The notes: a model not told the origin generated them from the letters alone. A stretch of DNA of 64,000 bases from Streptomyces sp. V3I7 (GCF_030817495.1 NZ_JAUSZK010000001.1:2955001-3019000); one strand, 5' to 3'. Numbered from the stretch's first letter, positions 15,785 to 24,074 are shown. A program made the numbers and translations.

Positions 15785-16597
15785 TTGCCCACAGGCCGGC
15801 CGAAATCAGCGCCCGGCTCAGCGCTTGGCGACGAACACGTGCGAGGCGATGTCCGCCGCCAGCTCCGCCGCCTCACCGCCGCTGCCCACGAGCACCCCGC
15901 CCGCGGACTCCGTCACACTCACCACCGAGCCCGGCTGCACACCCGCGCGGCGCAGCGTGTGCATCAGCTGCGCGTCGGTCTGGATGGGCTCGCCGATGCG
16001 CCGTACGACGACCGTCTTGCCGTCCGCGCCCGGCTCCAGGTCGGCCAGCGACACCATGCCCTCGTCGAGGAACGGGTCGGCGCCGTCCTTCTCGCCCAGC
16101 TCCTCCAGGCCCGGGATGGGGTTGCCGTACGGCGACTCGGTCGGGTGGCGCAGCAGCTCCAGGACGCGGCGCTCCACCGCCTCGCTCATCACGTGCTCCC
16201 AGCGGCAGGCCTCCGCGTGCACCTGCTCCCACTCCAGGCCGATCACGTCGACGAGCAGGCACTCGGCGAGCCGGTGCTTGCGCATCACGCGCGTGGCCAG
16301 GCGGCGGCCCTCGTCGGTGAGCTCCAGGTGCCGGTCGCTGGCCACGGACACCAGACCGTCGCGCTCCATCCGCGCCACCGTCTGGCTCACCGTCGGCCCG
16401 CTCTGGTCGAGCCGCTCGGCGATGCGGGCGCGCATGGGGACCACGCCTTCCTCTTCGAGCTCGAGGATGGTGCGGAGATACATCTCCGTGGTGTCGATCA
16501 GTCCGGACATACGTGCCCCTCGATTACCTCTGCCGGAAGCTCACCGCTCTCCGGCGCGTGCGCTGGCCCTGGCTTCAATTCTGACGCATACCACTGA
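15785..16597 (+). CDS. adm: adm-type open frame antiparallel to dmdR1
   Basis: A 270-codon frame (possible TTG start) runs exactly opposite dmdR1 and extends beyond both of its ends. In most places such a frame would be a high-GC shadow. However, an antiparallel gene pair dmdR1/adm has been reported in S. coelicolor, with Adm made as a protein and affecting siderophore and antibiotic formation. The product is His- and Arg-rich (AHHARGQAAALV, HPRHRLAHRRPALVEPLG) with no domain I recognise. Its presence here only shows that the frame is kept open in this strain. Its translation here is not shown. Confidence 0.3.
   Translation: MPTGRPKSAPGSALGDEHVRGDVRRQLRRLTAAAHEHPARGLRHTHHRARLHTRAAQRVHQLRVGLDGLADAPYDDRLAVRARLQVGQRHHALVEERVGAVLLAQLLQARDGVAVRRLGRVAQQLQDAALHRLAHHVLPAAGLRVHLLPLQADHVDEQALGEPVLAHHARGQAAALVGELQVPVAGHGHQTVALHPRHRLAHRRPALVEPLGDAGAHGDHAFLFELEDGAEIHLRGVDQSGHTCPSITSAGSSPLSGACAGPGFNSDAYH
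15818..16510 (-). CDS. dmdR1: Iron-dependent repressor, DtxR/IdeR family (DmdR1)
   Basis: 230 residues. The N-terminal winged helix (residues 1-75, MRARIAERLDQSGPTVSQTV) binds iron boxes upstream of siderophore genes when loaded with Fe2+. All DtxR metal ligands are present at the same positions: Met10, Cys102, Glu105 and His106 (site 2), and His79, Glu83 and His98 (site 1). The C-terminal SH3-like domain (about 150-230) is complete. Full length and ligand conservation make function nearly certain, and identity with DmdR1 rather than DmdR2 rests on recalled gene order next to a SIS protein gene. It is divergent from that gene across 242 bp. Confidence 0.93.
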   Translation of the reverse strand: MSGLIDTTEMYLRTILELEEEGVVPMRARIAERLDQSGPTVSQTVARMERDGLVSVASDRHLELTDEGRRLATRVMRKHRLAECLLVDVIGLEWEQVHAEACRWEHVMSEAVERRVLELLRHPTESPYGNPIPGLEELGEKDGADPFLDEGMVSLADLEPGADGKTVVVRRIGEPIQTDAQLMHTLRRAGVQPGSVVSVTESAGGVLVGSGGEAAELAADIASHVFVAKR

Positions 16598-16688
16598 CAA
16601 CCGTGCCGTCCCGCCGAAACCCCTCGGGCGCCCGCGGGCGGGCGTGCGCGGCGGCCCGCGGCACCCTACGGCCCAAGGCCCGGCCGTA

Positions 16689-16718
16689 TTGACAGCGCCC
16701 CGGTCCGAACACCACGGT
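16689..16718 (+). promoter_or_regulatory. Possible promoter of the SIS-domain gene
   Basis: TTGACA at 16689-16694, then an 18-base spacer and CACGGT as a weak -10, would start a transcript about 28 bases before the ATG at 16753. The -35 box is perfect, the -10 is poor. Confidence 0.35.
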
Positions 16719-16752
16719 GAGCCGCGACACTGGCGCTGCGAAGGGGCACCGT

Positions 16753-17508
16753 ATGAGTGACGGGACGTCGGCCGAGCGGTTCTTCGACGCCGCCATCGGG
16801 CTGCTGGAGCGGGTCCGCCGGGAGGAGGCGGAGGCCGTCCGGTCGGCGGGCGCCCTGCTCGCGGACACCGTCGAGGCCGGTGGCCGGCTGTTCGCCTTCG
16901 GCGCCGGGCACTCCTCCCTCGCCGCGCAGGACGTCGTGTACCGCGCGGGCGGACTCGCCCTGATGAACCTGCTCGCCGTGCCCGGCGTCGTGGGCGTCGA
17001 CGTCGTCCCCGCCACGCTCGGCTCCGCCCTCGAACGCGTCGACGGTCTCGCGAGCGCCGTCCTCGACACCTCGCCGCTCCGCGCCGGCGACGCCCTCGTG
17101 ATCATCTCGCTCTCCGGGCGCAACGCCCTCCCCGTGGAGATGGCGATGGCCGCCCGCGCGCGGGGCGTCAAGGTCATCGGCGTGACCTCGGTGGCGTACG
17201 CCGCGGAGACGACGTCCCGGCACAGCTCGGGGACGTATCTGACGGACCACTGCGACGTCGTCCTCGACTCGAAGATCGCGATCGGCGACGCGGAACTCAC
17301 CCACGACACCATTCCGGCCCCCTTCGCCCCCGCCTCCACGGTCGTCACCTCCGCGCTCCTCCAGGCGGTCGTGGCCACGGCGGCGACCGCCCTGGCCGAG
17401 CGCGGTGTCGAGCCGCCGCTGCTGCGCTCGGGGAACATCGACGGCGGCCACGAGTGGAACAGACGGATCCTCGACACGTACCGGGACCGGATCTTCTACC
17501 AGCGCTGA
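16753..17508 (+). CDS. SIS-domain protein (UPF0309 type)
   Basis: 251 residues with one sugar-isomerase (SIS) domain: LFAFGAGHSSLAAQDVVYRAGG near the phosphosugar site and ALVIISLSGRNALPVEMAMAARARGVKVIGVTS in the second half. SIS proteins bind phosphosugars such as GlcNAc-6-P or sugar-phosphate intermediates, but the reaction of this family is unassigned. The ATG at 16753 follows a modest GGGGCACC ribosome site. It is divergent from dmdR1 and convergent with the PAS gene. In S. coelicolor the dmdR1 neighbour SCO4393 is, as I recall, the same protein. Confidence 0.88.
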   Translation: MSDGTSAERFFDAAIGLLERVRREEAEAVRSAGALLADTVEAGGRLFAFGAGHSSLAAQDVVYRAGGLALMNLLAVPGVVGVDVVPATLGSALERVDGLASAVLDTSPLRAGDALVIISLSGRNALPVEMAMAARARGVKVIGVTSVAYAAETTSRHSSGTYLTDHCDVVLDSKIAIGDAELTHDTIPAPFAPASTVVTSALLQAVVATAATALAERGVEPPLLRSGNIDGGHEWNRRILDTYRDRIFYQR

Positions 17509-17524
17509 CCGACGGGGACCGCGC

Positions 17525-18913
17525 CTAGCTGCCGTCCTCCCTCACCACCCGCGCCAGGTCCAGTGCCGCGCCGATCCGCGCCGCGACGTCCTCCGCGTAC
17601 GCCGCGTCCGACCGCTCGAAGCGGCTGCGGCCGGCCCCGCGCAGGAAGGTCACCACGCCCAGCGTGCGGCCCCGGCTGCGCAGCACGGCGCACAGGGCGT
17701 GCACGCCGTCGTCCGGCCACTGGCGCTCCCGCGCCCAGTCCCGGACCTGCTCGGCCATCGCCGCGCCGCCGGCGTCCGCGCGCACCGTCCCGGCCCGCTC
17801 GGCGCACTGGAGGGCCGGGTGCCCCGGCGGGTAGCGCACGGGCAGGCCGGCCTGGCCGGTGAGCGCACTGGGGCCGGGCGCCCCGGACGGCGTGGCCGCC
17901 ACCCGCACCAGCCGCACCGGCCCCGGCGCCGCGCCCTCGTCCCCGGCCGCGCCCGCCACCCGGTCGATCAGCGCGTGGTCGGCGAAGCCGGCGAGGGCGA
18001 AGTCCAGATGGACGGTGACCGCCTCCGCCGGGTTCTCGCACTCGGCGGCGGCGCGGGCCGCCCGCTGCAGCTGGTTGGTGCGGAAGCGCAGCTGGGCCGC
18101 CTCCTGCTCGCCCTGCTTGGCCTCGGTCACGTCCTCGAACAGCCAGCCGACCCCGAGCGGGACCGGCTCCTCGGCGAGCGGCGAGGCCAGCCGTACGAAG
18201 GAACTGCGCCAGCAGCGCCGCTTCTCGCCCTCGGGCGTGCGCACGGTGACCCACATCTCGGCGGGCGCGGGCGGGGCGCCCTCGGCGAGCACATGGGTGA
18301 GCGCGCCTTCCAACTCCTCGACGCCCCGGGCGAGCAGCTCGCCGAGCGGCCGCCCCAGCACGGACGTACGCCCGATGCCCAGCGCCCGGGCCGCGTAGGT
18401 GTTCACGACGGCCGGGCGCAGATCCGCGTCGACCAGCACGACGCCCCACGACGCGTCCTCGAACAGCGCCTCGCTCAGCGCGATGGACCGCTCCAGGTCC
18501 ATCTGCGCGTGCACCTCGCTGAACGCGCAGTACACCCCCGCCGGCTTGCCGTCCGGTCCGCGTACGGCGGCGGACTGGGTCCGTACGAGCACCCGTCCGC
18601 CGTCCTTGGTGACGAGCGCGAACTCGTGCACCTGGCGGCCGGGCGCGTGCATGGCGGACAGCAGCCGCTCCTCGACCTCCCCGGCATCGGCGCGGCGCAC
18701 CGCCCAGCCCGCGAACCCCTTGCGGCCCACGGCCTCGGCCGCGGTCCATCCGAGGATCCGCTCGGCCTCCCGGTTCCAGTGCGTCACGGCCCCGTCCGCG
18801 TCGAAGGCACACAGGGCCGCGTCCATCCCCTCCAGCAGGGCGGCGAGCAGATCGGATCCGCCCCCGTCCTCCCCCAGTTCGTCGGTGGTCCCACTACGCC
18901 GGGATGCACTCAC
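17525..18913 (-). CDS. PAS-PAS-GAF sensor protein without an output domain
   Basis: 462 residues. PAS 1 spans about 25-140 (ALCAFDADGAVTHWNREAER, then a CAFSEV end). PAS 2 spans about 140-270 (WGVVLVDADLRPAVVNTYAA, ending GVGWLFEDVTEAKQGEQ). A short helical linker and a GAF-like domain follow (about 285-455, with LCAVLRSRGRTLGVVTFLRG). Most Streptomyces proteins of this class continue into a PP2C phosphatase or histidine kinase; here the frame ends right after GAF. It may sense small molecules and act on partner proteins. GTG 18913 is preceded by a G-rich ribosome site. No signal peptide. Confidence 0.82.
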   Translation of the reverse strand: MSASRRSGTTDELGEDGGGSDLLAALLEGMDAALCAFDADGAVTHWNREAERILGWTAAEAVGRKGFAGWAVRRADAGEVEERLLSAMHAPGRQVHEFALVTKDGGRVLVRTQSAAVRGPDGKPAGVYCAFSEVHAQMDLERSIALSEALFEDASWGVVLVDADLRPAVVNTYAARALGIGRTSVLGRPLGELLARGVEELEGALTHVLAEGAPPAPAEMWVTVRTPEGEKRRCWRSSFVRLASPLAEEPVPLGVGWLFEDVTEAKQGEQEAAQLRFRTNQLQRAARAAAECENPAEAVTVHLDFALAGFADHALIDRVAGAAGDEGAAPGPVRLVRVAATPSGAPGPSALTGQAGLPVRYPPGHPALQCAERAGTVRADAGGAAMAEQVRDWARERQWPDDGVHALCAVLRSRGRTLGVVTFLRGAGRSRFERSDAAYAEDVAARIGAALDLARVVREDGS

Positions 18914-19081
18914 CTGGACCCCCTGCAGCCTGCGTCCGCACGTACAGCGCGGCAGTGCGCTCGCTCACTGCCCCTCATTCAACTCGAACGTGACGCAGCA
19001 CACACTTGGTTCCCGCAAGATTGAGTCAATCGTTGTGCGGAGCCGGTCGGCTCGACGTCTCTCACCGTCTCGGAAAAACAG

Positions 19082-19110
19082 TTGAGCCCGTCCCCGTTGC
19101 TTCCTATGGT
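19082..19110 (+). promoter_or_regulatory. Vegetative-type promoter of the small intergenic transcription unit
   Basis: TTGAGC (19082-19087), a 17-base spacer and TATGGT (19105-19110) form one of the best HrdB/sigma-70 matches in the window. A start near 19117 would give a leader of roughly 27 bases before the ATG at 19144. Confidence 0.6.
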
Positions 19111-19143
19111 GGCGCTTACGTGGGAAAGGAGGTGATCGGGTAC

Positions 19144-19182
19144 ATGAGTGAAACCCGGACGCGCGAGGTGGCTGCGGGCTAG
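19144..19182 (+). CDS. 12-residue mini reading frame behind a maximal Shine-Dalgarno sequence
   Basis: ATG AGT GAA ... GGC TAG encodes MSETRTREVAAG. The upstream AAAGGAGGTGATC pairs along its full 13 bases with the conserved 3' end of 16S rRNA, far beyond the usual 4-6 bases. An in-frame GTG at 19132 could extend the peptide by four residues but lies inside the ribosome site. No membrane or toxin-like features are seen; the peptide is charged. Confidence 0.4.
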   Translation: MSETRTREVAAG

Positions 19183-19262
19183 CGCCCGGCACCACGCCCA
19201 GTGCGGTGCCGGACCCGCGCGTGTGAGTTGCGCGCAGCCGGCCCAATTCAGCGCAGTCACCC

Positions 19263-19333
19263 GACCCGCGAGCTCGCCGGTACGTCCGGCCGGCTTCTCC
19301 GCCTCGTGGCGGGGGGACCCGAGCTCGCGGGTC
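19263..19333. terminator. Large inverted repeat between the mini unit and pdxH
   Basis: A 13-bp perfect stem GACCCGCGAGCTC/GAGCTCGCGGGTC encloses a 45-base loop that itself holds GCCGG-tacgt-CCGGC. It can terminate both rightward transcription from the mini unit and leftward transcription out of pdxH, which ends at 19349. Confidence 0.65.
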
Positions 19334-19348
19334 GTCTGCGTTCCGGGG

Positions 19349-20023
19349 TCACGGGCTGAGGCGCTCCACGCGCCAGGTGCCGTCCGGCTCGGCGACGTAG
19401 CGCAGCCGGTCGTGCAGCCGGTTCTCGCGGCCCTGCCAGAACTCGACCATCTGAGGGGCGACACGGAAGCCGCCCCAGTGCGGCGGCACCGGAACCTGCT
19501 CGCCCTCGGGATACCGGGCGCTCAACTCCGCGTACGACGCCTCCAGTTCCCCTCGGGAGGGGATCACCGAGGACTGGGCGCTCGCCCAGGCGCCGAGCTG
19601 CGAGCCGTGCGGCCGGGTGCGGAAGTAGGCGGCGGTCTCGTCGCGGCCCGTGCGGCGGGCGGTGCCGGTGACGACGACCTGGCGGGCGAGCGGGTGCCAG
19701 GGGAAGAGCAGCGAGACGTACGGGTTCTCGGCGAGGTCGCGGGCCTTGCGGGAGTCGTAGTTCGTGTAGAAGACGAAGCCCTGCTCGTCGTACTGCTTCA
19801 GCAGGACCGTGCGGGAGCTGGGGCGGCCCTCGGCGTCGGCCGTGGAGACGACCATCGCGTTGGGTTCGTAGACCGGTCCGTGCGCGGCGGCCAGCGCGGC
19901 GTGCTCGAACCAGTTTCTGAACTGGTCCATCGGGTGTGCGGCCAGTTCGGTCTCGTCGACGCCCTCGACGCGGTAGTGCTTGCGCATCGCCGCCGGGTCG
20001 AGGAGGGGCTCGTGGTCGGTCAC
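19349..20023 (-). CDS. pdxH: Pyridoxine/pyridoxamine 5'-phosphate oxidase
   Basis: 224 residues. It oxidises PNP or PMP with FMN and O2 to pyridoxal phosphate, in the cytosol. FMN-binding segments are present: [20 protein letters not shown] and [11 protein letters not shown]. The diagnostic C-terminal signature is [17 protein letters not shown], preceded by WGGFRVAPQ. The frame stays open far upstream, but GTG 20023 gives the family length; the ribosome site there is weak. The neighbouring gene at 20256 reads away from it, so the two may share a promoter region. Confidence 0.93.
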   Translation of the reverse strand: MTDHEPLLDPAAMRKHYRVEGVDETELAAHPMDQFRNWFEHAALAAAHGPVYEPNAMVVSTADAEGRPSSRTVLLKQYDEQGFVFYTNYDSRKARDLAENPYVSLLFPWHPLARQVVVTGTARRTGRDETAAYFRTRPHGSQLGAWASAQSSVIPSRGELEASYAELSARYPEGEQVPVPPHWGGFRVAPQMVEFWQGRENRLHDRLRYVAEPDGTWRVERLSP

Positions 20024-20255
20024 GCGGTCATCTTGCCGTATGCGCGTACGGCTATGTGTGGCACTGAGTGCCGCAGCCCCTCCCGCACCGTGACACTCGG
20101 GGATATGGTGCTGATGCCCGTTGCGGCCGGGTGACCACCGGCCGACCGGGGCATCACCGGGTGACCGCCGCGGACCGCGCGTCTGGGATCGACCGCGGAG
20201 CCACGGCCACGCCCGCGTTCCGGCAGTCCCCGCAATCGACCTGAGGAGCCGCCTG

Positions 20256-21365
20256 ATGTCCGACTTCGTACCCGGACTCGAAGGAGTCGTCGCGTTCGAG
20301 ACGGAGATCGCCGAACCCGACAAGGAGGGCGGGGCCCTGCGGTACCGGGGCGTCGACATCGAGGAACTGGTGGGCAGCGTCTCGTTCGGCAACGTGTGGG
20401 GACTGCTCGTCGACGGCGCCTTCAACCCCGGCCTGCCGGCCGCCGAGCCGTTCCCGATCCCCGTGCACTCTGGCGACATCCGCGTGGACGTCCAGTCGGC
20501 GCTCGCCATGCTCGCCCCGGTGTGGGGCCTGAAACCGCTGCTCGACATCGACGAGGAGCAGGCCCGCGACGACCTCGCGCGGGCGGCGGTGATGGCCCTG
20601 TCGTACGTCGCCCAGTCCGCGCGCGGGCAGGGGCTGCCGATGGTGCCGCAGAGCGAGATCGACAAGGCGCAGTCGATCGTCGAGCGGTTCATGATCCGCT
20701 GGCGCGGCGAGCCGGACCCCAAGCACGTCGCGGCTGTGGACGCCTACTGGACCTCCGCCGCCGAGCACGGCATGAACGCCTCCACCTTCACCGCCCGCGT
20801 CATCGCCTCGACGGGCGCGGACGTGTCCGCCGCCCTCTCCGGTGCCGTGGGCGCCATGTCGGGTCCGCTGCACGGCGGCGCGCCCTCTCGCGTGCTCGGG
20901 ATGATCGAGGAGATCGAGCGCACCGGTGACGCGGAGGCGTACGTCCGGAAGGCCCTGGACAAGGGCGAGCGGCTGATGGGCTTCGGCCACCGGGTGTACC
21001 GGGCCGAGGACCCGCGCGCGCGGGTGCTGCGGCGCACCGCGCGGGAGCTGGGCGCGCCGCGCTTCGAGGTGGCGGAGGCGCTGGAGAAGGCGGCGCTGGA
21101 GGAGCTGCACAACCGTCGTCCGGACCGTGTCCTCGCGACGAACGTGGAGTTCTGGGCGGCGATCATGCTGGACTTCGCCGAGGTCCCGGCGCACATGTTC
21201 ACGTCGATGTTCACCTGCGCCCGGACCGCCGGCTGGTCGGCGCACATCCTGGAGCAGAAGCGCACCGGACGCCTGGTGCGGCCGTCCGCGCGCTACGTCG
21301 GCCCCGGCCCGCGCAGCCCGCGCGAGATCGAGGGGTACGAGGACATCGCCCCGCAGACCCGCTGA
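20256..21365 (+). CDS. Citrate synthase (second, citA-like)
   Basis: 369 residues, the short type I citrate synthase form. It condenses oxaloacetate and acetyl-CoA (or propionyl-CoA in methylcitrate synthases) in the cytosol. Active-site histidines lie in [15 protein letters not shown] and [12 protein letters not shown], and the catalytic Asp is in [21 protein letters not shown] 20256 follows GAGGAG with a 7-base spacing. S. coelicolor annotates a citrate synthase 2 next to pdxH, which fits. It could supply extra flux or use a different acyl-CoA. A perfect 15-bp hairpin follows. Confidence 0.92.
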   Translation: MSDFVPGLEGVVAFETEIAEPDKEGGALRYRGVDIEELVGSVSFGNVWGLLVDGAFNPGLPAAEPFPIPVHSGDIRVDVQSALAMLAPVWGLKPLLDIDEEQARDDLARAAVMALSYVAQSARGQGLPMVPQSEIDKAQSIVERFMIRWRGEPDPKHVAAVDAYWTSAAEHGMNASTFTARVIASTGADVSAALSGAVGAMSGPLHGGAPSRVLGMIEEIERTGDAEAYVRKALDKGERLMGFGHRVYRAEDPRARVLRRTARELGAPRFEVAEALEKAALEELHNRRPDRVLATNVEFWAAIMLDFAEVPAHMFTSMFTCARTAGWSAHILEQKRTGRLVRPSARYVGPGPRSPREIEGYEDIAPQTR

Positions 21366-21373
21366 CGCGAGCG

Positions 21374-21415
21374 GCACGCGCGCGTGGAGGCAAGACGGCG
21401 TCCACGCGCGCGTGC
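21374..21415. terminator. Bidirectional terminator hairpin
   Basis: A 15-bp perfect stem (GCACGCGCGCGTGGA with TCCACGCGCGCGTGC) and a 12-base loop lie between the convergent citrate synthase and oxygenase genes. Confidence 0.85.
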
Positions 21416-21424
21416 GGGGCCGGG

Positions 21425-22453
21425 TCAGGCGGCGCTGAGCAGGTCCGCGTGGTGCCGCTGGGCGACCAGCGGGTGGGCGCGCAGCTTGCCCTTCAGCTCG
21501 TTGTAGCCGTACTCGGCGAAGAGCGGGTTGGCCGGGTCGTCGGTGACGCCCGGGGCGGTGGAGGCGTGCGGGAAGACCAGCGGCTCCACGCGCGCGTCCA
21601 GACGCGGGTTGTAGAAGAACGGCACGGAGAAGCGCTCGGTGGCGCCGGGCGGGCTGACCACGCGGTGGCGGGTGGCCAGCAGGTAGCCGTTGGTCGCCAC
21701 CTCCAGCAGCTCGCCCAGGTTGACCACGAAGGCGCCGTCCATCGGCGGCACGTCGTGGTAGTTGCCGTCCTCGCGCAGCACCTGGAGACCGCCGACCGTG
21801 TCCTGGAGCAGCAGCGTCAGGAAGCCGTAGTCCTTGTGGATGCCGACGCCCTGGCTGGAGCCGTCGGCCGCGCTGCCGGGGTAGCGCACCAGCTTGAGGT
21901 GCGGGTAGGCGCTGCCGCCGAAGAGGGCGTCGTAGAAGTCGGCGGGGGCGCCGATGGCGGTGAGCAGTTCGTGCAGCAGCCGCTCCGCGACGGCGCTGAG
22001 CTTGTCGACCCAGGCGAGGGCTGCGGTCCGCAGCTCGGGCAGGGCGGCCGGCCACTGGTTGGGGCCCTGGAGCCACCAGTACGCGGGCTCGCCGGGCCCC
22101 GGTATGTGCGCGGGCCGCTCGGCGCCGATGTCGAGCTGGTCGCGCCAGTCGCGGGCACCCGCGGTGCGCTCGTCGCCGGTACGCGTGTAGCCGCGGAAAT
22201 GGGGCGAGTTCACGTTGTCGAGGGCGAGCCGGTCGGCCTCGGGGAGGGCGAAGAAGGCGCGCATGGCGGTGAGCAGGGCGTCGGTGTCGGCCCGCGTCAC
22301 ACCGTGTCCGACGAGCTGGAAGAAGCCGACGTCGTGGGCGGCGCTGTGCAGCTGCTCGTGGAAGCGTGCGCGCTCCTCCGGTCCGCGGTCGGCGGCCGAG
22401 AGGTCGATGATCGGGAGCTGGGCGTACGACGGGTCGGTCGTGGTGTGCGTCAT
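21425..22453 (-). CDS. 2-oxoglutarate/Fe(II)-dependent oxygenase, isopenicillin N synthase-like family
   Basis: 342 residues. The DIOX_N domain (about 12-125, LPIIDLSAADRGPEERARF) is followed by the double-stranded beta helix. There the HxD iron ligands appear in GIHKDYGFLTLL and the distal His in LATRHRVV, with the 2-oxoglutarate Arg in ERFSVPFFYNPR. It should hydroxylate or oxidise a small molecule in the cytosol; the substrate is not evident. ATG 22453 gives the usual MTHTTT start, although the frame is open further. It stands alone, 300 bp past the TetR gene, with inverted repeats in its upstream region. Confidence 0.88.
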   Translation of the reverse strand: MTHTTTDPSYAQLPIIDLSAADRGPEERARFHEQLHSAAHDVGFFQLVGHGVTRADTDALLTAMRAFFALPEADRLALDNVNSPHFRGYTRTGDERTAGARDWRDQLDIGAERPAHIPGPGEPAYWWLQGPNQWPAALPELRTAALAWVDKLSAVAERLLHELLTAIGAPADFYDALFGGSAYPHLKLVRYPGSAADGSSQGVGIHKDYGFLTLLLQDTVGGLQVLREDGNYHDVPPMDGAFVVNLGELLEVATNGYLLATRHRVVSPPGATERFSVPFFYNPRLDARVEPLVFPHASTAPGVTDDPANPLFAEYGYNELKGKLRAHPLVAQRHHADLLSAA

Positions 22454-22752
22454 GGGTGCGTCCGCAGGTTGTTCGGGGCCCGGGCGGCCGCCGGGGGTGG
22501 GGCGGGGGCCACGGGTGCCGGAAAGGACCGGGAAGGGAACCGGGAAACAGGGATGGAGGTCAGGCAGAGCGCCGACACGCCATGCTTGTGACACGCACGT
22601 AGTCCACGTGGCGGCGTCGGACAAGCATCGGAAGCATGGGCCCTAGGGTAACGCCCTGAAACCGTTGCCTCTCCGCCGCCGGCCCGAGCGGGGCGCCCGC
22701 ACCACGGTTCCGTGTGACGTATGTCTCCGCGCGGGACTCCCGCCGGGAGACG
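22454..22752. promoter_or_regulatory. Upstream region of the oxygenase gene with inverted repeat ATGCTTGT / ACAAGCAT
   Basis: About 300 bp without a gene. ATGCTTGT (22582-22589) and ACAAGCAT (22621-22628) are perfect inverted arms separated by 31 bases. Partly complementary flanks (CCGACACGCCA and TGGCGGCGTCGG) lie nearby. The CAAGC/GCTTG core also occurs in the palindrome upstream of the catabolic operon (33010-33023), so a shared regulator is conceivable. Confidence 0.4.
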
Positions 22753-23352
22753 TCAGCCCAGCGCCTCGTCCAGCAGCTTCGCCCACTGGGCCACGACCCG
22801 CTGCCGGCGTGCCATGTCGTCGGTGAGGAGGTTGGCGAGGCCCAGGCCCCGGGCCATGTCGAGCAGGCCCTGGACGGACTCGCGGACGCCGGGGCACGCC
22901 TCGTCGACGCCCAGCAGCTCCACCGCGATGCGGTGGGTCTCCCGCCCGACCCGGGCCTCCAGCTCGGTGACGCGCGGCCGCAGCTGGTCCTCGTCGGATG
23001 CGGCGACCCACAGGTGGAGGGCGGCCCGGAAGAGCGGGCCGGTGTACAGGTCGACGAGGGCGGTGACGACGGCCCGGCGGTCGGCGGGGCCCTCGGGGAA
23101 CAGGTCGCGCAGGGCGGTGGAGCGCTCCTCGGCGACGTACTCGACGGCAGCGGTGAACAGGTCCTCGCGGGTCGGGAAGTGGTGCTGGGCGGCGCCGCGT
23201 GAGACCCCGGCGCGTTCGGCGACGACGGAGACCGTGGAGCCCGCCCAGCCGTGCTCGGCGAGGCAGGCCACGGCGGCTTCCAGCAGCCGCTGCCGGGTGG
23301 CCCGGCTGCGGTCCTGCTTGGGGTGGCGGTCGGCTGCGGTCACAGCACCCAT
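22753..23352 (-). CDS. TetR-family transcriptional regulator, likely repressor of the carboxylase operon
   Basis: 199 residues. The TetR_N helix-turn-helix spans about 13-60 (RSRATRQRLLEAAVACLAEH, then VSVVAERAGVSRGAAQHHFP), and the helical C-terminal ligand domain is unlike its neighbours. It is the last gene of the operon: its ATG overlaps the end of the hydratase gene by 13 bp. By analogy with AtuR and LiuR-type regulators it would bind an acyl-CoA intermediate and control the operon promoter some 10 kb upstream. This is inference. Confidence 0.88.
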   Translation of the reverse strand: MGAVTAADRHPKQDRSRATRQRLLEAAVACLAEHGWAGSTVSVVAERAGVSRGAAQHHFPTREDLFTAAVEYVAEERSTALRDLFPEGPADRRAVVTALVDLYTGPLFRAALHLWVAASDEDQLRPRVTELEARVGRETHRIAVELLGVDEACPGVRESVQGLLDMARGLGLANLLTDDMARRQRVVAQWAKLLDEALG

Positions 23353-24074
23353 GCGGGATCCCGTCGTTCTAGGAAGGCCGTCGTCCCCTCCCGGGCCTGG
23401 GAGGTGGAGAACAGCCGGGCCGAGAGTGCGACTCGTTCGGCCGCGTCCCGGTCGAAGGCCTCCAGCACCCTAGTCGTGAGCAGCCGTTTCGTCGCGGCCA
23501 GGGCCTCGGGGGCCGAGCGGCGCAGGCCGTCCAGTACGGGCTCCAGTACGGCGTCGACGTCGTCGCCGGCCGCCGTCAGCAGCCCGGTGCGCACCGCCTC
23601 GGCCGCGTCGAAGCGCTCGCCGGTGAGGCAGAGCCGGGCCAGGGCACGCGGGTCCGCGCGCGGGATCACCGGCAGTGAGATGACGGCCGGGGCGAGACCG
23701 ATCCGTACCTCGGTGAACGCGAACGTGGCGTCGTGCGAGGCGGCCGCGATGTCGCAGGCGGCCAGCAGTCCGAGGCCGCCCGCCCGGACGTGCCCCGTCA
23801 CCCGCGCGACGACCGGCTGGGGCAGCTCGACGATCTGCCGCAGCAGCCGGACCAGGGCGTCGGGCTCGGGCGGGTCGCGCAGGTCGGCGCCCGCGCAGAA
23901 GGTGTTGCCCGAGTGGGTGAGGACGACGGCGCGTACGGCGCTGTCCCCGGCGCACTCGGCCAGGGCGTCCGAGAGTTCGCCGACGAGCGCGGCGGACAGG
24001 GCGTTGCGGCTGCCGGTGGCGTCCAGGCTGAGCGTCTCGACGCCCCGCGCGCGGGTGCGGCCGATCGAGGTCAT
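23340..24074 (-). CDS. Enoyl-CoA hydratase/isomerase family protein
   Basis: 244 residues with the crotonase fold: TLSLDATGSRNALSAALVGEL at the N terminus, oxyanion-hole segments NTFCAGADLRDPP and VRAGGLGLLAACDIA, and TFAFTEVRIGLAPAV. It would hydrate an alpha,beta-unsaturated acyl-CoA, in a liu/atu-like pathway a glutaconyl-CoA-type ester. One of the two usual catalytic acids (in GG.G-E-ALACD) is replaced by Leu here, so activity may differ. The start overlaps the ligase stop by 4 bp (ATGA), so it is translationally coupled. Confidence 0.85.
   Translation of the reverse strand: MTSIGRTRARGVETLSLDATGSRNALSAALVGELSDALAECAGDSAVRAVVLTHSGNTFCAGADLRDPPEPDALVRLLRQIVELPQPVVARVTGHVRAGGLGLLAACDIAAASHDATFAFTEVRIGLAPAVISLPVIPRADPRALARLCLTGERFDAAEAVRTGLLTAAGDDVDAVLEPVLDGLRRSAPEALAATKRLLTTRVLEAFDRDAAERVALSARLFSTSQAREGTTAFLERRDPAWVL

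Larger units (their letters stand above)
15238..15817. other. 580-bp gap between hydrolase and dmdR1 genes
   Basis: No convincing gene. It contains the promoter of the hydrolase gene at its left end, a strong hairpin at 15576-15603, CCCC/GGGG inverted repeats around 15466-15540, and a 12-bp palindrome at 15754-15765. Short open frames here have poor coding character. Confidence 0.55.
19117..19333 (+). ncRNA. Predicted small structured RNA with embedded mini reading frame
   Basis: The predicted transcript runs from the promoter at 19082-19110 to the terminator arm ending at 19333, about 215 bases. In order it contains a 13-base perfect complement to the 16S rRNA 3' end (19125-19137), a 12-codon frame (19144-19182), a hairpin with stem CCGGCACC/GGTGCCGG (19186-19212), and a long-range 13-bp stem closing over an inner GCCGG/CCGGC hairpin (19263-19333). 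The start and end are predictions. It may be a dual-function small RNA, a leader without a gene, or a decoy for 30S subunits. Confidence 0.5.
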
